This document shows, piece by piece, positions 1 through 10,574 of a DNA stretch of 64,000 nucleotides. The DNA comes from an uncultured Woeseiaceae bacterium (GTDB lineage Bacteria; Pseudomonadota; Gammaproteobacteria; Steroidobacterales; Woeseiaceae). A program made the translations under genes and the position numbers. The stretch's first letter is position 1, and every line of letters begins with the position of its first letter. The notes below the pieces were generated by a model. That model ran no database searches. It saw only the letters and a list, made by a program, of their open reading frames with translations, and was not told where the DNA came from. Location: contig CAMYOJ010000026.1 of assembly GCA_947259985.1 (NCBI GenBank), forward strand, positions 23,197-87,196. Reading direction: 5' to 3'.

Positions 1-163
1 CTTCTTCCGGGTTCTCGACAATAGCCAGCAATTTCAGGTAACGCTGGATTAGCAGCTCGGTCTTTCCGGATCCGGCTGGCGCCTGCACGATAAACGAACG
101 TTCGACATCCAGCGCGTCGTCGCGCGCGTCTGCATCGTCCTGGAGTCGTCGCTCTTCAGGCAT
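1..163 (-). CDS. UvrD/AddA-like helicase, N-terminal fragment (runs off window start)
   Basis: Reverse complement gives [54 protein letters not shown]; Walker A APAGSGKT as in UvrD/RecB/AddA helicases; 8-bp overlap with the upstream nuclease gene. Confidence 0.8.
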   Translation of the reverse strand, partial: MPEERRLQDDADARDDALDVERSFIVQAPAGSGKTELLIQRYLKLLAIVENPEE

Positions 164-2738
164 TTCGACGAATCTCCGTGTATCGACTCAGCAAATTCAG
201 GTAGCGCGCCTCCTGTGGGCCCTGCACCGCGTTAAGCCGTACGTCGCCGAGGCTCATTTCGTCGCATGCGCGCTGCACAAGTTGTTGCCAGCCGTGCAGC
301 AGGTCGGGCCACTCCGTTTCTTCGGTGTATCCGCGTCCTGCACCGCTGAAAGTCATCTCGCGGCTGTCGATGTAGACGAGTGCGAGCGCTGCGACGGGCT
401 CATCCAGCGCGCTCGCGTAAGCAACCAGCTGTATTTCGCCAGGCTGGCCATCACTGCGCAGGAAATTCTTCTTGCTGCCTGTCTTGTAGTCGAGAATCGC
501 GAGGGAACCGTCGGCCATCCGATCGATACGGTCGACCCGCAGACTCAGGTTGACAGCCGCCGCCGAAAAATCGATTTGCTGCTCAACACCCGCAATCTCG
601 AAGTCACCACGCGCCGCGTCGACACGGACGAAGTCCTTCAATAAGCGCCTGACGCGCATCCGCTCGAGTTGCAACAGCTCGAACAGAACGTCGTCACAAT
701 GCCGCTCGTGCCGCCCGAATGCGAACCCGATCGATTGTTCCAGCTTCCGCTCGAGTTCGCTGTCGCTCCATAGCGCCATGTCTGCTTGCGTCGGTTTGTC
801 CTGGTAGAGGCTGTAGAGCGCATCGTGGACGATATTGCCACGCAGCGAAGGCGGTACTCCCGTGGCCTGGGTATGCAGGCTCCTGACGCCCAGCCTTCCG
901 GTAACGAACGCGGCAATCGGATCATGCAACTGACGCTGGATGGTTGCTGCGCCGCCACCGATCCGCTCGTCCGGCTCCACGGCAGGTACCCGGTCCGGGA
1001 CCACTAAGACCCGCGCCCCGCTCGCCAGACGAGCGGCGTGCCAGCCAGGATCGCCGCAGTCGGCAGATCGACTGAGGTCAAAGCCACTCAGCAAGTCGCT
1101 GGCAGTTTGCTCGGCATCATCTTCGCTGAGAGGGTAGCTGCAAATCACCTCGGGAGCGCTCGCGCTGAGCTTGCGGATCAGGGTTTCGGCGTACTCGAGC
1201 GTATCGGCCGGGTTCGCGTCAGGCATCCCGAGGCGGCGCTGGAGTCGCCGTGAAACGAGCGGCGACGGGCGACCCTGTGGCGGCCAGTGCGCGGCCGACA
1301 TTCCCGTGATCCAGAGGGCGTCGAACTCGGCACCGGATGCCTCCAATGGGCCCAGCAACTGCACCGCGGCGCCCTCGGACTCTGGCTGGAACACGGTGTC
1401 CGCAGCCATCTGCTCGAGCCGTTGCAGGGCAACCGCGAGGCTCATCGACCGGCTAACCAGGTCGAGTCTTGCAAGCTCGTTGAGCAAATCACGCCAGCGG
1501 TTCGTGAGTTGGAAATCAAAGCTCGACAGCGACTCGTCCCCCGGCCAATGGCATGCCTTGAGCACCTCGTCGATGTAAAGTGCCCAGTTCGCCGGCGTCG
1601 CGCTTTTCGGAATTTCGCGACGCCGTTTGCTCAGGGAGGCGACAAGGGACCTCCAGGCTTCCGTGTCACCCCGGTCCGAGTGCAACGCCGACGAGATCAT
1701 GGATGGTGACCAGTTTCGGTCGGGCAGTTGCCGCAGACGCAATTCGAGTCGACAACGTCCCGCAGTGCCTCCGGTGCCAACCAGCGGCGAGCGCAGCACG
1801 CGGCCAACCTCCGTTGCGCGAAGGTCGCGGACCAGCCAGCGCAACAGCAGCAACGCGATTGAAATGGCAGGATAATCCGCGAGCGCCCGGCCGTACGAGA
1901 CATTGACTGCCTGCGCAGCGGACCTGTCCGCATACTGCCAGCCCGGAACCACACCTTCCCGGACCAGCCTTGTCGCGTGTTCCGCTTGTTGGTCGAGGCT
2001 GCTTGCGATGATAGCGACCCTGCTTTCAGGATCCCGTAACAAGTGCTCGAGCGCCCAGGCGCCTGCCGCGCGAAACTCGGCTTCGCGATTGACGAAGCTG
2101 GTGAGATGCAAAGGCCCTGTCGTGTCGCGGCCCGGAGCCGTTTGAACGGTGCATTGTCGACCCCGCAGCGCCGCCTCGATGCTGGCCAATACCGGCCGTG
2201 TACGATCGAATCCGGCGAACGTGTATTGGCTCGCCACGGGAGTGCGGCCACTGACGATGAGTTCGCAGGCTAGTGACCCAAGCCCGGCGTCGTCCACCCA
2301 GTGTTCGTGCTCGAGAGTGCCAAGGTAGCGCCCTGCTACGCTCGCGAACAGGCGCTGGTCCTCGTTCTGCACAGATCTTGCAAGTTCGCCGATCGGAACC
2401 TGCCAGTCGGCGAGCCGCTGCCACGCCTCGCGCGCGAGTCGCACCAGGTTGGTAACTGCCGTCGCATCGTCGGAGAACTCACGTCGAAAACAACGCTCCC
2501 AGAGCACGCGACTCTGATGGTGATTGAGGCGGGTCGGCAACGATGCCTGGTCAGAAGCGGTTTGCAGCAGATAGCTCAGCCAGTCGGACCAGGCGAGAAT
2601 CGTCGGGCTCGGCCAGGCTTTGTGGCCCTTTTCGGCTTGCTGCACGGCAAATTCCCGTTGCAGCACTCGCGCCAGTCGCCGATTGGCCGTGACCACGGTC
2701 GCGGAGCCTTGCAGCGCATCACCCAGCCAGTCGTACAT
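156..2738 (-). CDS. AddB-like / PD-(D/E)XK nuclease-domain putative DNA repair protein
   Basis: 860 aa; N-term [18 protein letters not shown]-term [26 protein letters not shown]...GEIQLVAYA typical of RecB-type PD-(D/E)XK nuclease; coupled to a UvrD-like helicase. Confidence 0.8.
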   Translation of the reverse strand: MYDWLGDALQGSATVVTANRRLARVLQREFAVQQAEKGHKAWPSPTILAWSDWLSYLLQTASDQASLPTRLNHHQSRVLWERCFRREFSDDATAVTNLVRLAREAWQRLADWQVPIGELARSVQNEDQRLFASVAGRYLGTLEHEHWVDDAGLGSLACELIVSGRTPVASQYTFAGFDRTRPVLASIEAALRGRQCTVQTAPGRDTTGPLHLTSFVNREAEFRAAGAWALEHLLRDPESRVAIIASSLDQQAEHATRLVREGVVPGWQYADRSAAQAVNVSYGRALADYPAISIALLLLRWLVRDLRATEVGRVLRSPLVGTGGTAGRCRLELRLRQLPDRNWSPSMISSALHSDRGDTEAWRSLVASLSKRRREIPKSATPANWALYIDEVLKACHWPGDESLSSFDFQLTNRWRDLLNELARLDLVSRSMSLAVALQRLEQMAADTVFQPESEGAAVQLLGPLEASGAEFDALWITGMSAAHWPPQGRPSPLVSRRLQRRLGMPDANPADTLEYAETLIRKLSASAPEVICSYPLSEDDAEQTASDLLSGFDLSRSADCGDPGWHAARLASGARVLVVPDRVPAVEPDERIGGGAATIQRQLHDPIAAFVTGRLGVRSLHTQATGVPPSLRGNIVHDALYSLYQDKPTQADMALWSDSELERKLEQSIGFAFGRHERHCDDVLFELLQLERMRVRRLLKDFVRVDAARGDFEIAGVEQQIDFSAAAVNLSLRVDRIDRMADGSLAILDYKTGSKKNFLRSDGQPGEIQLVAYASALDEPVAALALVYIDSREMTFSGAGRGYTEETEWPDLLHGWQQLVQRACDEMSLGDVRLNAVQGPQEARYLNLLSRYTEIRRNA

Positions 2739-2741
2739 CGC

Positions 2742-3956
2742 TCAGGCGTGTTGCTCCAGGCAGCTCTCGATGCGATCGAACACGAGATTGATCGTCTCGG
2801 TATCAGGCAGCGTGGTTATCCGGAAATGATCGCTGTACGGTGTATTGAAGCTGCTGCCGGGCGCTACCAGGACGTGGTGGTTCTCGAGCAGCTCGAGGGC
2901 GAAGGCCTGGTCGTCCAAACGTCCTTCGAAGCGTGGATCCAGGCGAATGAAAGCATACATCGCACCCATAGGTGGCTCGCCGCTCAGGTAAGAACTGCCT
3001 GCGACTCGCTCGATCACGGCCTGGCGCGACTGGTAGAGCCGACCGCCAGGACTCACGAGATCCAGGACGCTTTGGAATCCACCGAGTGCCGTTTGCACGG
3101 CCCACTGGCCCGGAACATTACTGCAAAGGCGAAGTGCCGACAGCAATTCCATGCCGTGGATATACTCCGCCGCACGTTCCAGGTCGCCGCTGAATACGCA
3201 CCAGCCGACCCGGTAACCGCAGGCGCGGTAGATCTTCGACAGTCCGGAGAAGGTCAGGCAGACCGCATCGTGAACCAGCGTTGCCATCGGGATGAACTCG
3301 GCGTCATCGTAGACCATCTGGTCATAGATCTCGTCGGCAAGCACCACGAGGTTATGGCGCCTGGCCAGCACGCATATCGCCTCGAGAGTACTGCGATCGT
3401 AGACTGCGCCGCTCGGATTGTTGGGATTGATCACGACGATGGCCCGAGTCCGGTCGCTTACGAGTCGTTCGATGTCCTCGATATCGGGCAGGAATCGGTT
3501 TGTAACGCTGCAGGTATAGTGCCGCACAATGCCGCCGTTGAGCGTCACCGCGGCACTCCACAGCGGGTAATCGGGACTGGGCACGAGCACTTCGTCACCC
3601 GGATTCAACAACGCTCGCAGTGACAGGTCGATGAGCTCGCTGACGCCATTACCTATGAACACCTCGTCGGCGCTGACGTCCAGGATGCCGCGATTCTGCT
3701 GCTGCATGACGACAGCTTCGCGCGCCGGAAAGATGCCCTTCTGATGACAGTACGGCTCGGCTTGCCCGAGGTTCTCGATCATCGCAAGCCGCATTGTTTC
3801 GGGCGTCCGAAAACCAAACAGGCCCGGGTTGCCGATGTTCAACGATATGATCTCGTAGCCGCGCTTTTCCATTTCCAGCGCACGGTTGGCCAATTGTCCG
3901 CGTATTTCGTAGCGAACGTCCTGCAATGCCTCACTGGTATGAATGTGCTGTTCCAT
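2742..3956 (-). CDS. Alanine-synthesising class I/II aminotransferase (AlaA-like)
   Basis: 404 aa PLP fold type I; NPNNPSGAVY, SGLSKIYRACGYRVGW motifs. Confidence 0.85.
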   Translation of the reverse strand: MEQHIHTSEALQDVRYEIRGQLANRALEMEKRGYEIISLNIGNPGLFGFRTPETMRLAMIENLGQAEPYCHQKGIFPAREAVVMQQQNRGILDVSADEVFIGNGVSELIDLSLRALLNPGDEVLVPSPDYPLWSAAVTLNGGIVRHYTCSVTNRFLPDIEDIERLVSDRTRAIVVINPNNPSGAVYDRSTLEAICVLARRHNLVVLADEIYDQMVYDDAEFIPMATLVHDAVCLTFSGLSKIYRACGYRVGWCVFSGDLERAAEYIHGMELLSALRLCSNVPGQWAVQTALGGFQSVLDLVSPGGRLYQSRQAVIERVAGSSYLSGEPPMGAMYAFIRLDPRFEGRLDDQAFALELLENHHVLVAPGSSFNTPYSDHFRITTLPDTETINLVFDRIESCLEQHA

Positions 3957-3973
3957 GACCTGAATATTACGCT

Positions 3974-5200
3974 CTAAACCGCCCTGCAGCCGCGCAGCTC
4001 GGCTATCGATTCGTCAGAGTAACCCAACCATTCCCGCAATACCTCATCGGTGTGTTCGCCCAGCAACGGCGCAGCCTTCTCGTAGCAAACCGGCGTCGCC
4101 GAAAAATTCACGGGATTCGCGATCGATGGCACAGGGTCACCGAGCGAATTGCTGATCTCGCGAACCAGGTTGCGTTCAGACGCATGAGCGTTGCTCAGGA
4201 CTTCGCCGATGTCATTGATCGGGCCGGCAGGTACGCCTTTTTCCTTGAATGCCCGGAGCCATTCGACAGTAACCTGGCCAGAGAACGCTGCCTGCATGCG
4301 CTCGACAAGCGCTTTGCGATTTGTAACGCGATCGCCGTTGGACGCAAAACGCGGGTCATTTGCAAGCTCTGTCAGTCCGAGGCAGGCAACGCAGTCGGCA
4401 AACTGTCGATCGTTGCCCACGGCCAGCATCAGGTTGCCATCCGCGGTGGCAAACGCCTGGTACGGCACGAGGTTGGGATGTGCTGTCCCAAGGCGGACCG
4501 GCACCTCGCCACCGATGAGGTAGTTCATCGCCTGATTTGCGAGCCAGGCAACCTGGCTATCGTACAGGGGTACATCGATAAACTGGCCCTCCCCTGTCTC
4601 CTGGCGCGCATTCAGTGCAGCCAGGATCGCGGTGCATGCGTACATGCCGGCCATGATGTCCGCGATCGCGACGCCGACCTTTTGCGGCCCACCTGCCTGA
4701 TCGGCCGCCGGACCCGTAATACTCATCAAACCCGCAGATGCCTGGATCATCGCGTCGTAGCCGGGCTCTGCCGATCGCGAACCCGTCTGGCCGAACGCGG
4801 AGATCGAGCAGTACACGAGACCCGGGTTAATCGCGATGAGTTCATCGGGCCCCAGTCCGAATCGCGACATCGTGCCCGTGCGGAAGTTCTCAAGCAGTAC
4901 GTCGGCCTCGGCAACCAGTTCGCGGATGAGTTGCCGTCCGCGTTCGTTGGTCAGGTCGACCGTTACCGAGCGTTTGTTGCGATTCGCTGACAGAAAATAG
5001 GCAGCTTCCCGGTAGTCATCGCCTTCAAGCCATGGAGGCCCCCAGTGCCGCGTGTCGTCGCCGCTGCCAGGCCGTTCGATCTTCACGACATCGGCGCCGT
5101 AATCGCCGAGTAGCTGACCTGCCCATGGTCCCGCGAGAACCCGACTCATATCCAATACCCGAATATTTGCGAGTGGCGTTGCCATCGACGGCCGTAGCAC
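3974..5200 (-). CDS. CaiB/BaiF family (class III) CoA transferase
   Basis: 408 aa; LANIRVLDMSRVLAGPWAGQLLGDYGADVVKIERPGSGDDTRHWGPP. Confidence 0.9.
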   Translation of the reverse strand: MLRPSMATPLANIRVLDMSRVLAGPWAGQLLGDYGADVVKIERPGSGDDTRHWGPPWLEGDDYREAAYFLSANRNKRSVTVDLTNERGRQLIRELVAEADVLLENFRTGTMSRFGLGPDELIAINPGLVYCSISAFGQTGSRSAEPGYDAMIQASAGLMSITGPAADQAGGPQKVGVAIADIMAGMYACTAILAALNARQETGEGQFIDVPLYDSQVAWLANQAMNYLIGGEVPVRLGTAHPNLVPYQAFATADGNLMLAVGNDRQFADCVACLGLTELANDPRFASNGDRVTNRKALVERMQAAFSGQVTVEWLRAFKEKGVPAGPINDIGEVLSNAHASERNLVREISNSLGDPVPSIANPVNFSATPVCYEKAAPLLGEHTDEVLREWLGYSDESIAELRGCRAV

Positions 5201-5214
5201 CTTGCTAAGAAAAC

Positions 5215-5252
5215 ACTTTAAAAAACCCGGCCAACCTTGCGGTTGGCCGGGT
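5215..5252 (-). terminator. Rho-independent terminator
   Basis: Minus strand ACCCGGCCAACC-GCAA-GGTTGGCCGGGT followed by T-rich tract. Confidence 0.75.
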
Positions 5253-5669
5253 GGGTCCGCACGGAGATTGCGGATTGCGTGACTCGATCACCTGACACTA
5301 GGTCCTTGGTGTTCGGGTCCAGCTCTGTTGCCATGGCACCTCGCAGCGGCGCCGCGGCGTGTTCGATTTGTGACATTTTGGGTCGAAGCGTGCTGCCTCG
5401 TCGAGCAAGGTATATCGTCGGATAATTGGCCCTGAGATGCAATCGGGATATCCGGATTCGGACCCGAAAATCGCGTCCGAAGACGCAAATTATTATGATA
5501 AAGCACCTTAACTAAACACAATAAGTAATTGTATTAAAATAATAAAAATAGTCTATCAGTAAAAATGCACCGGTTTCGCCATGACAGCACCAAATCGGCC
5601 TGCATCCCTGGTTTGGACTGGTTCCAGCCTGTTGGATTGCTGCAATTCCGCAGCCCTGACCGGCCGAAT

Positions 5670-6527
5670 TCAGCCGGGCCCTGGCGCGACAGGGCGCTTC
5701 GGATCCCGAATCCACTCGCTCCACGAGCCCACGTACACTCGCGGCTCGATATATCCCGCTTCCATGCCTGAAACTGCGAGGTGGCACGCCGTCACGCCCG
5801 ACCCACACATAACGACCCACGGCTTCGACTTGTCGATACCCAACACGCCACGCCACAGCGCCACCAATTGCTCCCGTGATTTCCAGGTGCCGTTGTCATT
5901 AACGCTCAGGGTCAACGGCAGGTTTGTTGCGCCAGGAATATGCCCTGCTACTGGATCAATTGGTTCTATCTCGCCATCAAATCTCTGTGCATCGCGGGCG
6001 TCGATCAGGCGGAGTTCGCGGACCCTGTCGCCGGCTTCGATCAACTCCTGTGTCGTGATGACCAACTCTTCGCGCGGCTGCGCCCGGTAAGATGTGCGCT
6101 CTGCCGTTTCCCTGTCGGCACGTGTCGAGAAGCCTTGCCGCAACCACTCAGCGAATCCTCCGTCGAGCAGTCGAACTCGTCGATGGCCGGACCAGCGGAG
6201 CAACCACCACGCCCGCGAGGCTACGGCGCCGTTATCGTCGTCGTAAACGACTACCTGAGTGTTCCTGTCGATACCGAGCTGCCCCAGGAAATTCTCGAAC
6301 TCGGACACACCGGGAAGCGGATGTCTGCCCGTCTCCGGGCCTATTGGCGCCGACAGATCACGATCCAGGTCTGCGAATACTGCGCCCGGAATATGGCTCT
6401 CGAGGTAGTGTCGGATTCCGGCGTTTACATCTGCGAGATCGAAGCGACAATCCACCACGCGCCACCCGGGGTCGTCCAGGCGCTCATTGAGTTCGCCGGC
6501 GCTGATCAGGTTGCTATGCTCGGTCAT
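5670..6527 (-). CDS. sseA: Thiosulfate/3-mercaptopyruvate sulfurtransferase (tandem rhodanese)
   Basis: MTEHSNLISAGELNERL...; two rhodanese domains, active-site VVMCGSGVTACH; ORF-track extension upstream of 6527 is antisense to etfB. Confidence 0.85.
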   Translation of the reverse strand: MTEHSNLISAGELNERLDDPGWRVVDCRFDLADVNAGIRHYLESHIPGAVFADLDRDLSAPIGPETGRHPLPGVSEFENFLGQLGIDRNTQVVVYDDDNGAVASRAWWLLRWSGHRRVRLLDGGFAEWLRQGFSTRADRETAERTSYRAQPREELVITTQELIEAGDRVRELRLIDARDAQRFDGEIEPIDPVAGHIPGATNLPLTLSVNDNGTWKSREQLVALWRGVLGIDKSKPWVVMCGSGVTACHLAVSGMEAGYIEPRVYVGSWSEWIRDPKRPVAPGPG

Positions 6528-6644
6528 CGGTCGGGCCAATCGAATTGCTCGTCTGGACCTTGTACACGCGAGACTGCTCGTAGACAATAGCGTGCCGCAC
6601 CTCAAGGGGCGCGGTTTCACTGAGACAAATTCGGAGTCAGACAA

Positions 6645-7394
6645 TTGGACAAGATACTGGTCGGCCTCAAACGCGCGGTTGACTACAACGTGCGCATACA
6701 GGTCAAGAGTGACGGTAGCGGCGTCGAAACCGACGGTGTCAAGATGAGCATCAATCCGTTCGACGAGATTGCCCTCGAGGAGGCGCTTCGCATCAGGGAG
6801 CGCGGCGAAGCCAGCGAAGTAATCGTTGTTTCCATCGGATCTTCCGAATCGCAGCAGCAGTTGCGCACGGGACTGGCGATGGGGGCTGATCGCGCAATCC
6901 TGGTCGAATCGGGCGATGTTCCTGATACCTTGAGCATCGCCCGGGTGTTCAAGGAGCTTGTCGACCGGGAGTCTGCGGAACTCGTGATTCTCGGCAAGCA
7001 GGCCATCGATGATGACAACAGCCAGGCCGGACAGATGCTGGCCGCGATCTGGGAGCGACCGCAGGCGACGTTCGCTTCGGAAGTCGTCCTCGACGGCGAC
7101 AAGGCTCGTGTGACACGCGAAGTGGACAGCGGTCTTGAAACGCTGGAGATCGATCTGCCGGCCGTGATCACCGTGGATCTGCGACTCAACGAGCCGCGTT
7201 ACGTGAAGCTCCCTGACATCATGAAAGCGAAGAAAAAGCCCCTGGAGACGATTGCTATCGGGGATCTCGGCATCGAAGCCGGTCCCAGGCTCGAGGAAAC
7301 CGCGTTCGAACCACCGGCCGGGCGTCAGAAAGGCATCATGGTCGACGACGTTGCCGGGCTTGTGGCGGCGATAAAGGACAAGGGATTGGTGTAA
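6645..7394 (+). CDS. etfB: Electron transfer flavoprotein beta subunit
   Basis: MDKILVGLKRAVDYNVRIQVKSDGSGV...; adjacent etfA. Confidence 0.95.
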   Translation: MDKILVGLKRAVDYNVRIQVKSDGSGVETDGVKMSINPFDEIALEEALRIRERGEASEVIVVSIGSSESQQQLRTGLAMGADRAILVESGDVPDTLSIARVFKELVDRESAELVILGKQAIDDDNSQAGQMLAAIWERPQATFASEVVLDGDKARVTREVDSGLETLEIDLPAVITVDLRLNEPRYVKLPDIMKAKKKPLETIAIGDLGIEAGPRLEETAFEPPAGRQKGIMVDDVAGLVAAIKDKGLV

Positions 7395-8335
7395 TGGCAA
7401 AGATACTCGTAATTGCAGAACATGATGGCGCAACGCTGAACCCCAGCACCGCCAAGTGCGTGGCCTGTGCTGCGCAGATAGAAGACGCCGATATCAGTGT
7501 CGCCGTCCTGGGCTCGGACACCGGCGCGGTGGCTGCGCAGGCCGCAGACCTCAGCTCAGTCGCCAGGGTCGTGACGATTGATAACGAACGCAATGACCCG
7601 GCCATTGCGGCGGTATTGGCGCCGCAGATCGTCGCTCTGGCGAATGGCTATAGCCATGTCTTCGGCCCATCTACCGCATTCGGAAAGGACCTGATGCCAC
7701 GCGTTGCTGCCTTGATGGGCGTCAACCAGATCAGCGATATCATGTCCGTCGAAGGAAGCCATGCGTTCAAACGGCCGATCTATGCCGGGAATGCCATTGT
7801 TACAGTCAATGCGCCGGCGGATCATCCCGTTGTTGCGACCGTGAGAACTGCCTCCTACCAGGCCGCAGAAGGTGGGAACTCTGCTGCGGTTGAAAGTGCA
7901 GACGTCGACGTGGAGATGCCATCGCACACGCGTTTCGTCGAGTTGCAGACCGGATCATCGGACCGGCCGGACCTGCAATCCGCTGCAAGGGTAGTCTCAG
8001 GGGGTCGTGCGCTTGCCAGCGAGGAGAATTTCGAGCTCATTTACAAACTGGCCGACGCAATCGGCGCCGGCGTGGGTTCGTCGAGAGCCGCGGTGGACGC
8101 CGGCTACGTTCCGCCCGAAACGCAGGTCGGCCAGACCGGGCAGATTATCGCGCCGGATCTTTATATTGCCATCGGTATCTCGGGCGCCATTCAGCACGTT
8201 ACCGGTATCAAGGATGCCGGCACGATCGTCGCAATCAACAAGGATGAGGAAGCGCCCATATTCGAGATCGCGGATATAGGGCTTGTGGGCGACCTGTTCG
8301 CCATCGTCCCTGAATTGACCGAGGCCCTCGGCTAA
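7394..8335 (+). CDS. etfA: Electron transfer flavoprotein alpha subunit
   Basis: C-terminal VGQTGQIIAPDLYIAIGISGAIQHVTGIKDAGTIVAINKDEEAPIFEIADIGLVGDL. Confidence 0.95.
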   Translation: MAKILVIAEHDGATLNPSTAKCVACAAQIEDADISVAVLGSDTGAVAAQAADLSSVARVVTIDNERNDPAIAAVLAPQIVALANGYSHVFGPSTAFGKDLMPRVAALMGVNQISDIMSVEGSHAFKRPIYAGNAIVTVNAPADHPVVATVRTASYQAAEGGNSAAVESADVDVEMPSHTRFVELQTGSSDRPDLQSAARVVSGGRALASEENFELIYKLADAIGAGVGSSRAAVDAGYVPPETQVGQTGQIIAPDLYIAIGISGAIQHVTGIKDAGTIVAINKDEEAPIFEIADIGLVGDLFAIVPELTEALG

Positions 8336-8345
8336 TCGAGCGACT

Positions 8346-8371
8346 GCAGGAGCGCTCGTCGCTCCTGCTTT
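8346..8371 (+). terminator. Intrinsic terminator between convergent etfA and peroxiredoxin
   Basis: GCAGGAGCG-ctcgt-CGCTCCTGC-TTT, 9-bp perfect stem. Confidence 0.65.
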
Positions 8372-8379
8372 GCGGCCCC

Positions 8380-8868
8380 TCAAAGTGCTGCGAGGATAGA
8401 CTCGGCCTTGCTGACTTCGAACTGACCGGGTTCCTCCACGGCCACGTGCGTGGCGACGCCGTCGTCGACAACGATCGCGAACCGCTGTCCGCGCATGCCC
8501 ATGCCAAAGCCAGTGCCGTCCATTTCGAGTCCAAGCGCTCGAGCATAGTCACCATTGCCGTCTGCGAGCATCATGACGTCGTCTCCGACGCCTCGGTCCT
8601 TACCCCAGGCATCCATGACGAAGACATCGTTGACGGCCATGCACGCGATCGTATCGACGCCCTTGCCCTTGAGTTCCGCGACATGGTCAACAAAGCCCGG
8701 CAGGTGATTCATCGAGCATGTAGGAGTAAACGCGCCCGGTACCGACACGAGCACCACCTTCTTCCCAGCGAACAAGTCATTGCTTGATATGGCGCCGGGC
8801 CCGGCATCGGTCATCACGCCAAACGCACCGTCCGGCATTCTCTCGCCTGCAGATATCGACATCGACAA
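8380..8868 (-). CDS. Peroxiredoxin (Prx5-like, AhpC/TSA family)
   Basis: 162 aa; VSVPGAFTPTCSMNHLPGF peroxidatic Cys motif. Confidence 0.9.
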   Translation of the reverse strand: MSMSISAGERMPDGAFGVMTDAGPGAISSNDLFAGKKVVLVSVPGAFTPTCSMNHLPGFVDHVAELKGKGVDTIACMAVNDVFVMDAWGKDRGVGDDVMMLADGNGDYARALGLEMDGTGFGMGMRGQRFAIVVDDGVATHVAVEEPGQFEVSKAESILAAL

Positions 8869-8952
8869 TTACTCCTGTTTTGGTATTGAGTTCGGGGGGG
8901 CAATTCGCAATGATTTTGCACCCGCAATAATACTATCAGGAAGAGACCTACA

Positions 8953-10119
8953 ATGGATTTCGCATTGACCGAAGAGCAGCAGATGATCCAGGACGCAGCG
9001 CGAGAGTTTGCCCAGAATGAGATTGCGCCGGTCGCGGCCGAGTTCGACCTGAGTGGTGAGTTTCCTTCGGAAACCATTCGCCAGGCTGGCGAGCTGGGTT
9101 TCATGGGAATCGAAATTCCCGAGGAATACGGCGGCTCCGGGCTCGACTCGATCTGCTATGTCCTCATGATGATGGAGATTTCGGCGGCCGACGCGGCGCA
9201 CGGCACTATCGTGTCCGTGAACAACTCCCTCTTCGGTGTGCCGCTACTCGAGTTCGGCACCGAGGAACAAAAGCAGAAGTTCCTGCGCCCCGTGTCCTCG
9301 GGCGAAGTCAACGGCGCCTACGCGCTTACAGAGCCGCAATCCGGGTCCGATGCGGCCACCATGAGGGCGCGCGCGGTGCGCGCCGCTGACGGCTCCACGT
9401 ATACACTGAATGGCAAAAAGGCCTGGATCACCTCCGGTCCCGTCGCTCGCTACATGGTCGTATTTACGCAGACTTCCGACAGCGACGGCAATGAACTGGG
9501 CATCAGCGCCTTCGTCATAGACACCGAGGAGCCCGGTTTCGTCCAGGGCAAGACCGAACCGAAGCTCGGCATACGGGCATCGGCGACTTGCGAGATCGAA
9601 CTCGAGGACTACGTCTGTCCTGCCGCGAATCGGATCGGCGAGGAAGGCCAGGGATTCAAGATTGCGCTTACGGTACTTGATGCAGGTCGCGTCGGCGTGG
9701 CCGCGCAGGCCGTCGGTATCGCCCAGGCCGCTTACGATGCTGCCGTCGAGTATTCACGTGAACGCAAGGCGTTCGGCTCGGCGATCGGCAGCTTCCAGGC
9801 GATCCAGGGAAAGATAGCGGACATGAAGATGCGCATCGACGCGTCCCGCTTGCTGACCTTGCAGGCCGCCTGGGCCAAGCAGGCAGCGAAGACATCGGGT
9901 GCCCGGAATACGCTCAACTCGAGCATTGCGAAGCTGTACGCCTCGGAGACGGCGATGTTCGTTACCCACCAGGCGCTGCAGATCCACGGTGGCATGGGTT
10001 ACAGCAAGGAGTTACCGCTGGAACGCTATTTCCGTGACGCGAGAATCACCGAGATCTATGAGGGCACCAGCGAGATCCTGCGAATGGTCATCGGTCGTAC
10101 AGAAACCGGCCTGCGATAG
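8953..10119 (+). CDS. Acyl-CoA dehydrogenase
   Basis: 388 aa; ALTEPQSGSDAATMRARA, QIHGGMGYSKELPLERYFRDARITEIYEGTSEI. Confidence 0.95.
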   Translation: MDFALTEEQQMIQDAAREFAQNEIAPVAAEFDLSGEFPSETIRQAGELGFMGIEIPEEYGGSGLDSICYVLMMMEISAADAAHGTIVSVNNSLFGVPLLEFGTEEQKQKFLRPVSSGEVNGAYALTEPQSGSDAATMRARAVRAADGSTYTLNGKKAWITSGPVARYMVVFTQTSDSDGNELGISAFVIDTEEPGFVQGKTEPKLGIRASATCEIELEDYVCPAANRIGEEGQGFKIALTVLDAGRVGVAAQAVGIAQAAYDAAVEYSRERKAFGSAIGSFQAIQGKIADMKMRIDASRLLTLQAAWAKQAAKTSGARNTLNSSIAKLYASETAMFVTHQALQIHGGMGYSKELPLERYFRDARITEIYEGTSEILRMVIGRTETGLR

Positions 10120-10159
10120 GTTTTAGAATGATCGGCAGTGAATAAGGCTGCCTGCGGTT

Positions 10160-10480
10160 TCAGTAGTCGTTTTCGGCGACGTGGACGACCAGTCCATCGA
10201 GCTTGTCGGAAACCTCTATCTGACAGGTGAGCCGGCTGTTGGGCTTTCGCTCGAAAGCGGCATCCAGCATGCTGTCTTCCATGTCGTCCATTTCGGGTAA
10301 CTTGTCCAACCAGGCATCGTCGATGTAGCTGTGGCATGTGGCGCAGGCGCAGGCGCCTCCGCACTCGGCCACGATCCCGTCAATATTGTTGTTGATTGCG
10401 CCTTCCATGACCGAATAACCGTTCTCCACTTCGACTTCGTGGCGGGTTTCATCGTTGGTGATGTAAGTGACCTTGGGCAT
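10160..10480 (-). CDS. 2Fe-2S ferredoxin (adrenodoxin/putidaredoxin-like)
   Basis: 106 aa; CGGACACATCHSYI cluster motif. Confidence 0.9.
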   Translation of the reverse strand: MPKVTYITNDETRHEVEVENGYSVMEGAINNNIDGIVAECGGACACATCHSYIDDAWLDKLPEMDDMEDSMLDAAFERKPNSRLTCQIEVSDKLDGLVVHVAENDY

Positions 10481-10515
10481 TGCTGGATTCCGGAGTTTTC
10501 GACGCGCGCAATTTT

Positions 10516-10550
10516 AGGGGCGTTGACCGTCTCCGGTCAACGCCCCTTTT
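10516..10550. terminator. Strong hairpin, candidate (bi)directional terminator
   Basis: AGGGGCGTTGACCG-TCTC-CGGTCAACGCCCCT-TTT, 14-bp perfect stem. Confidence 0.6.
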
Positions 10551-10574
10551 GGATCAAGCGCTTAAAGGCAGCGG

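Noticed and set aside
2301-3623. 440-aa + strand ORF
   Set aside because: Antisense to the nuclease and aminotransferase genes, low-complexity R/A/H-rich translation, no recognisable motif; GC-rich shadow ORF.
6528-7433. N-terminal extension of the 5670..7433 ORF (apparent fusion)
   Set aside because: Extension is antisense to etfB; the rhodanese protein has its own ATG at 6527.
8869-8952. Possible peroxide-responsive operator between peroxiredoxin and acyl-CoA dehydrogenase
   Set aside because: Divergent gap is short and no clear palindrome or OxyR-like pattern could be drawn by eye.
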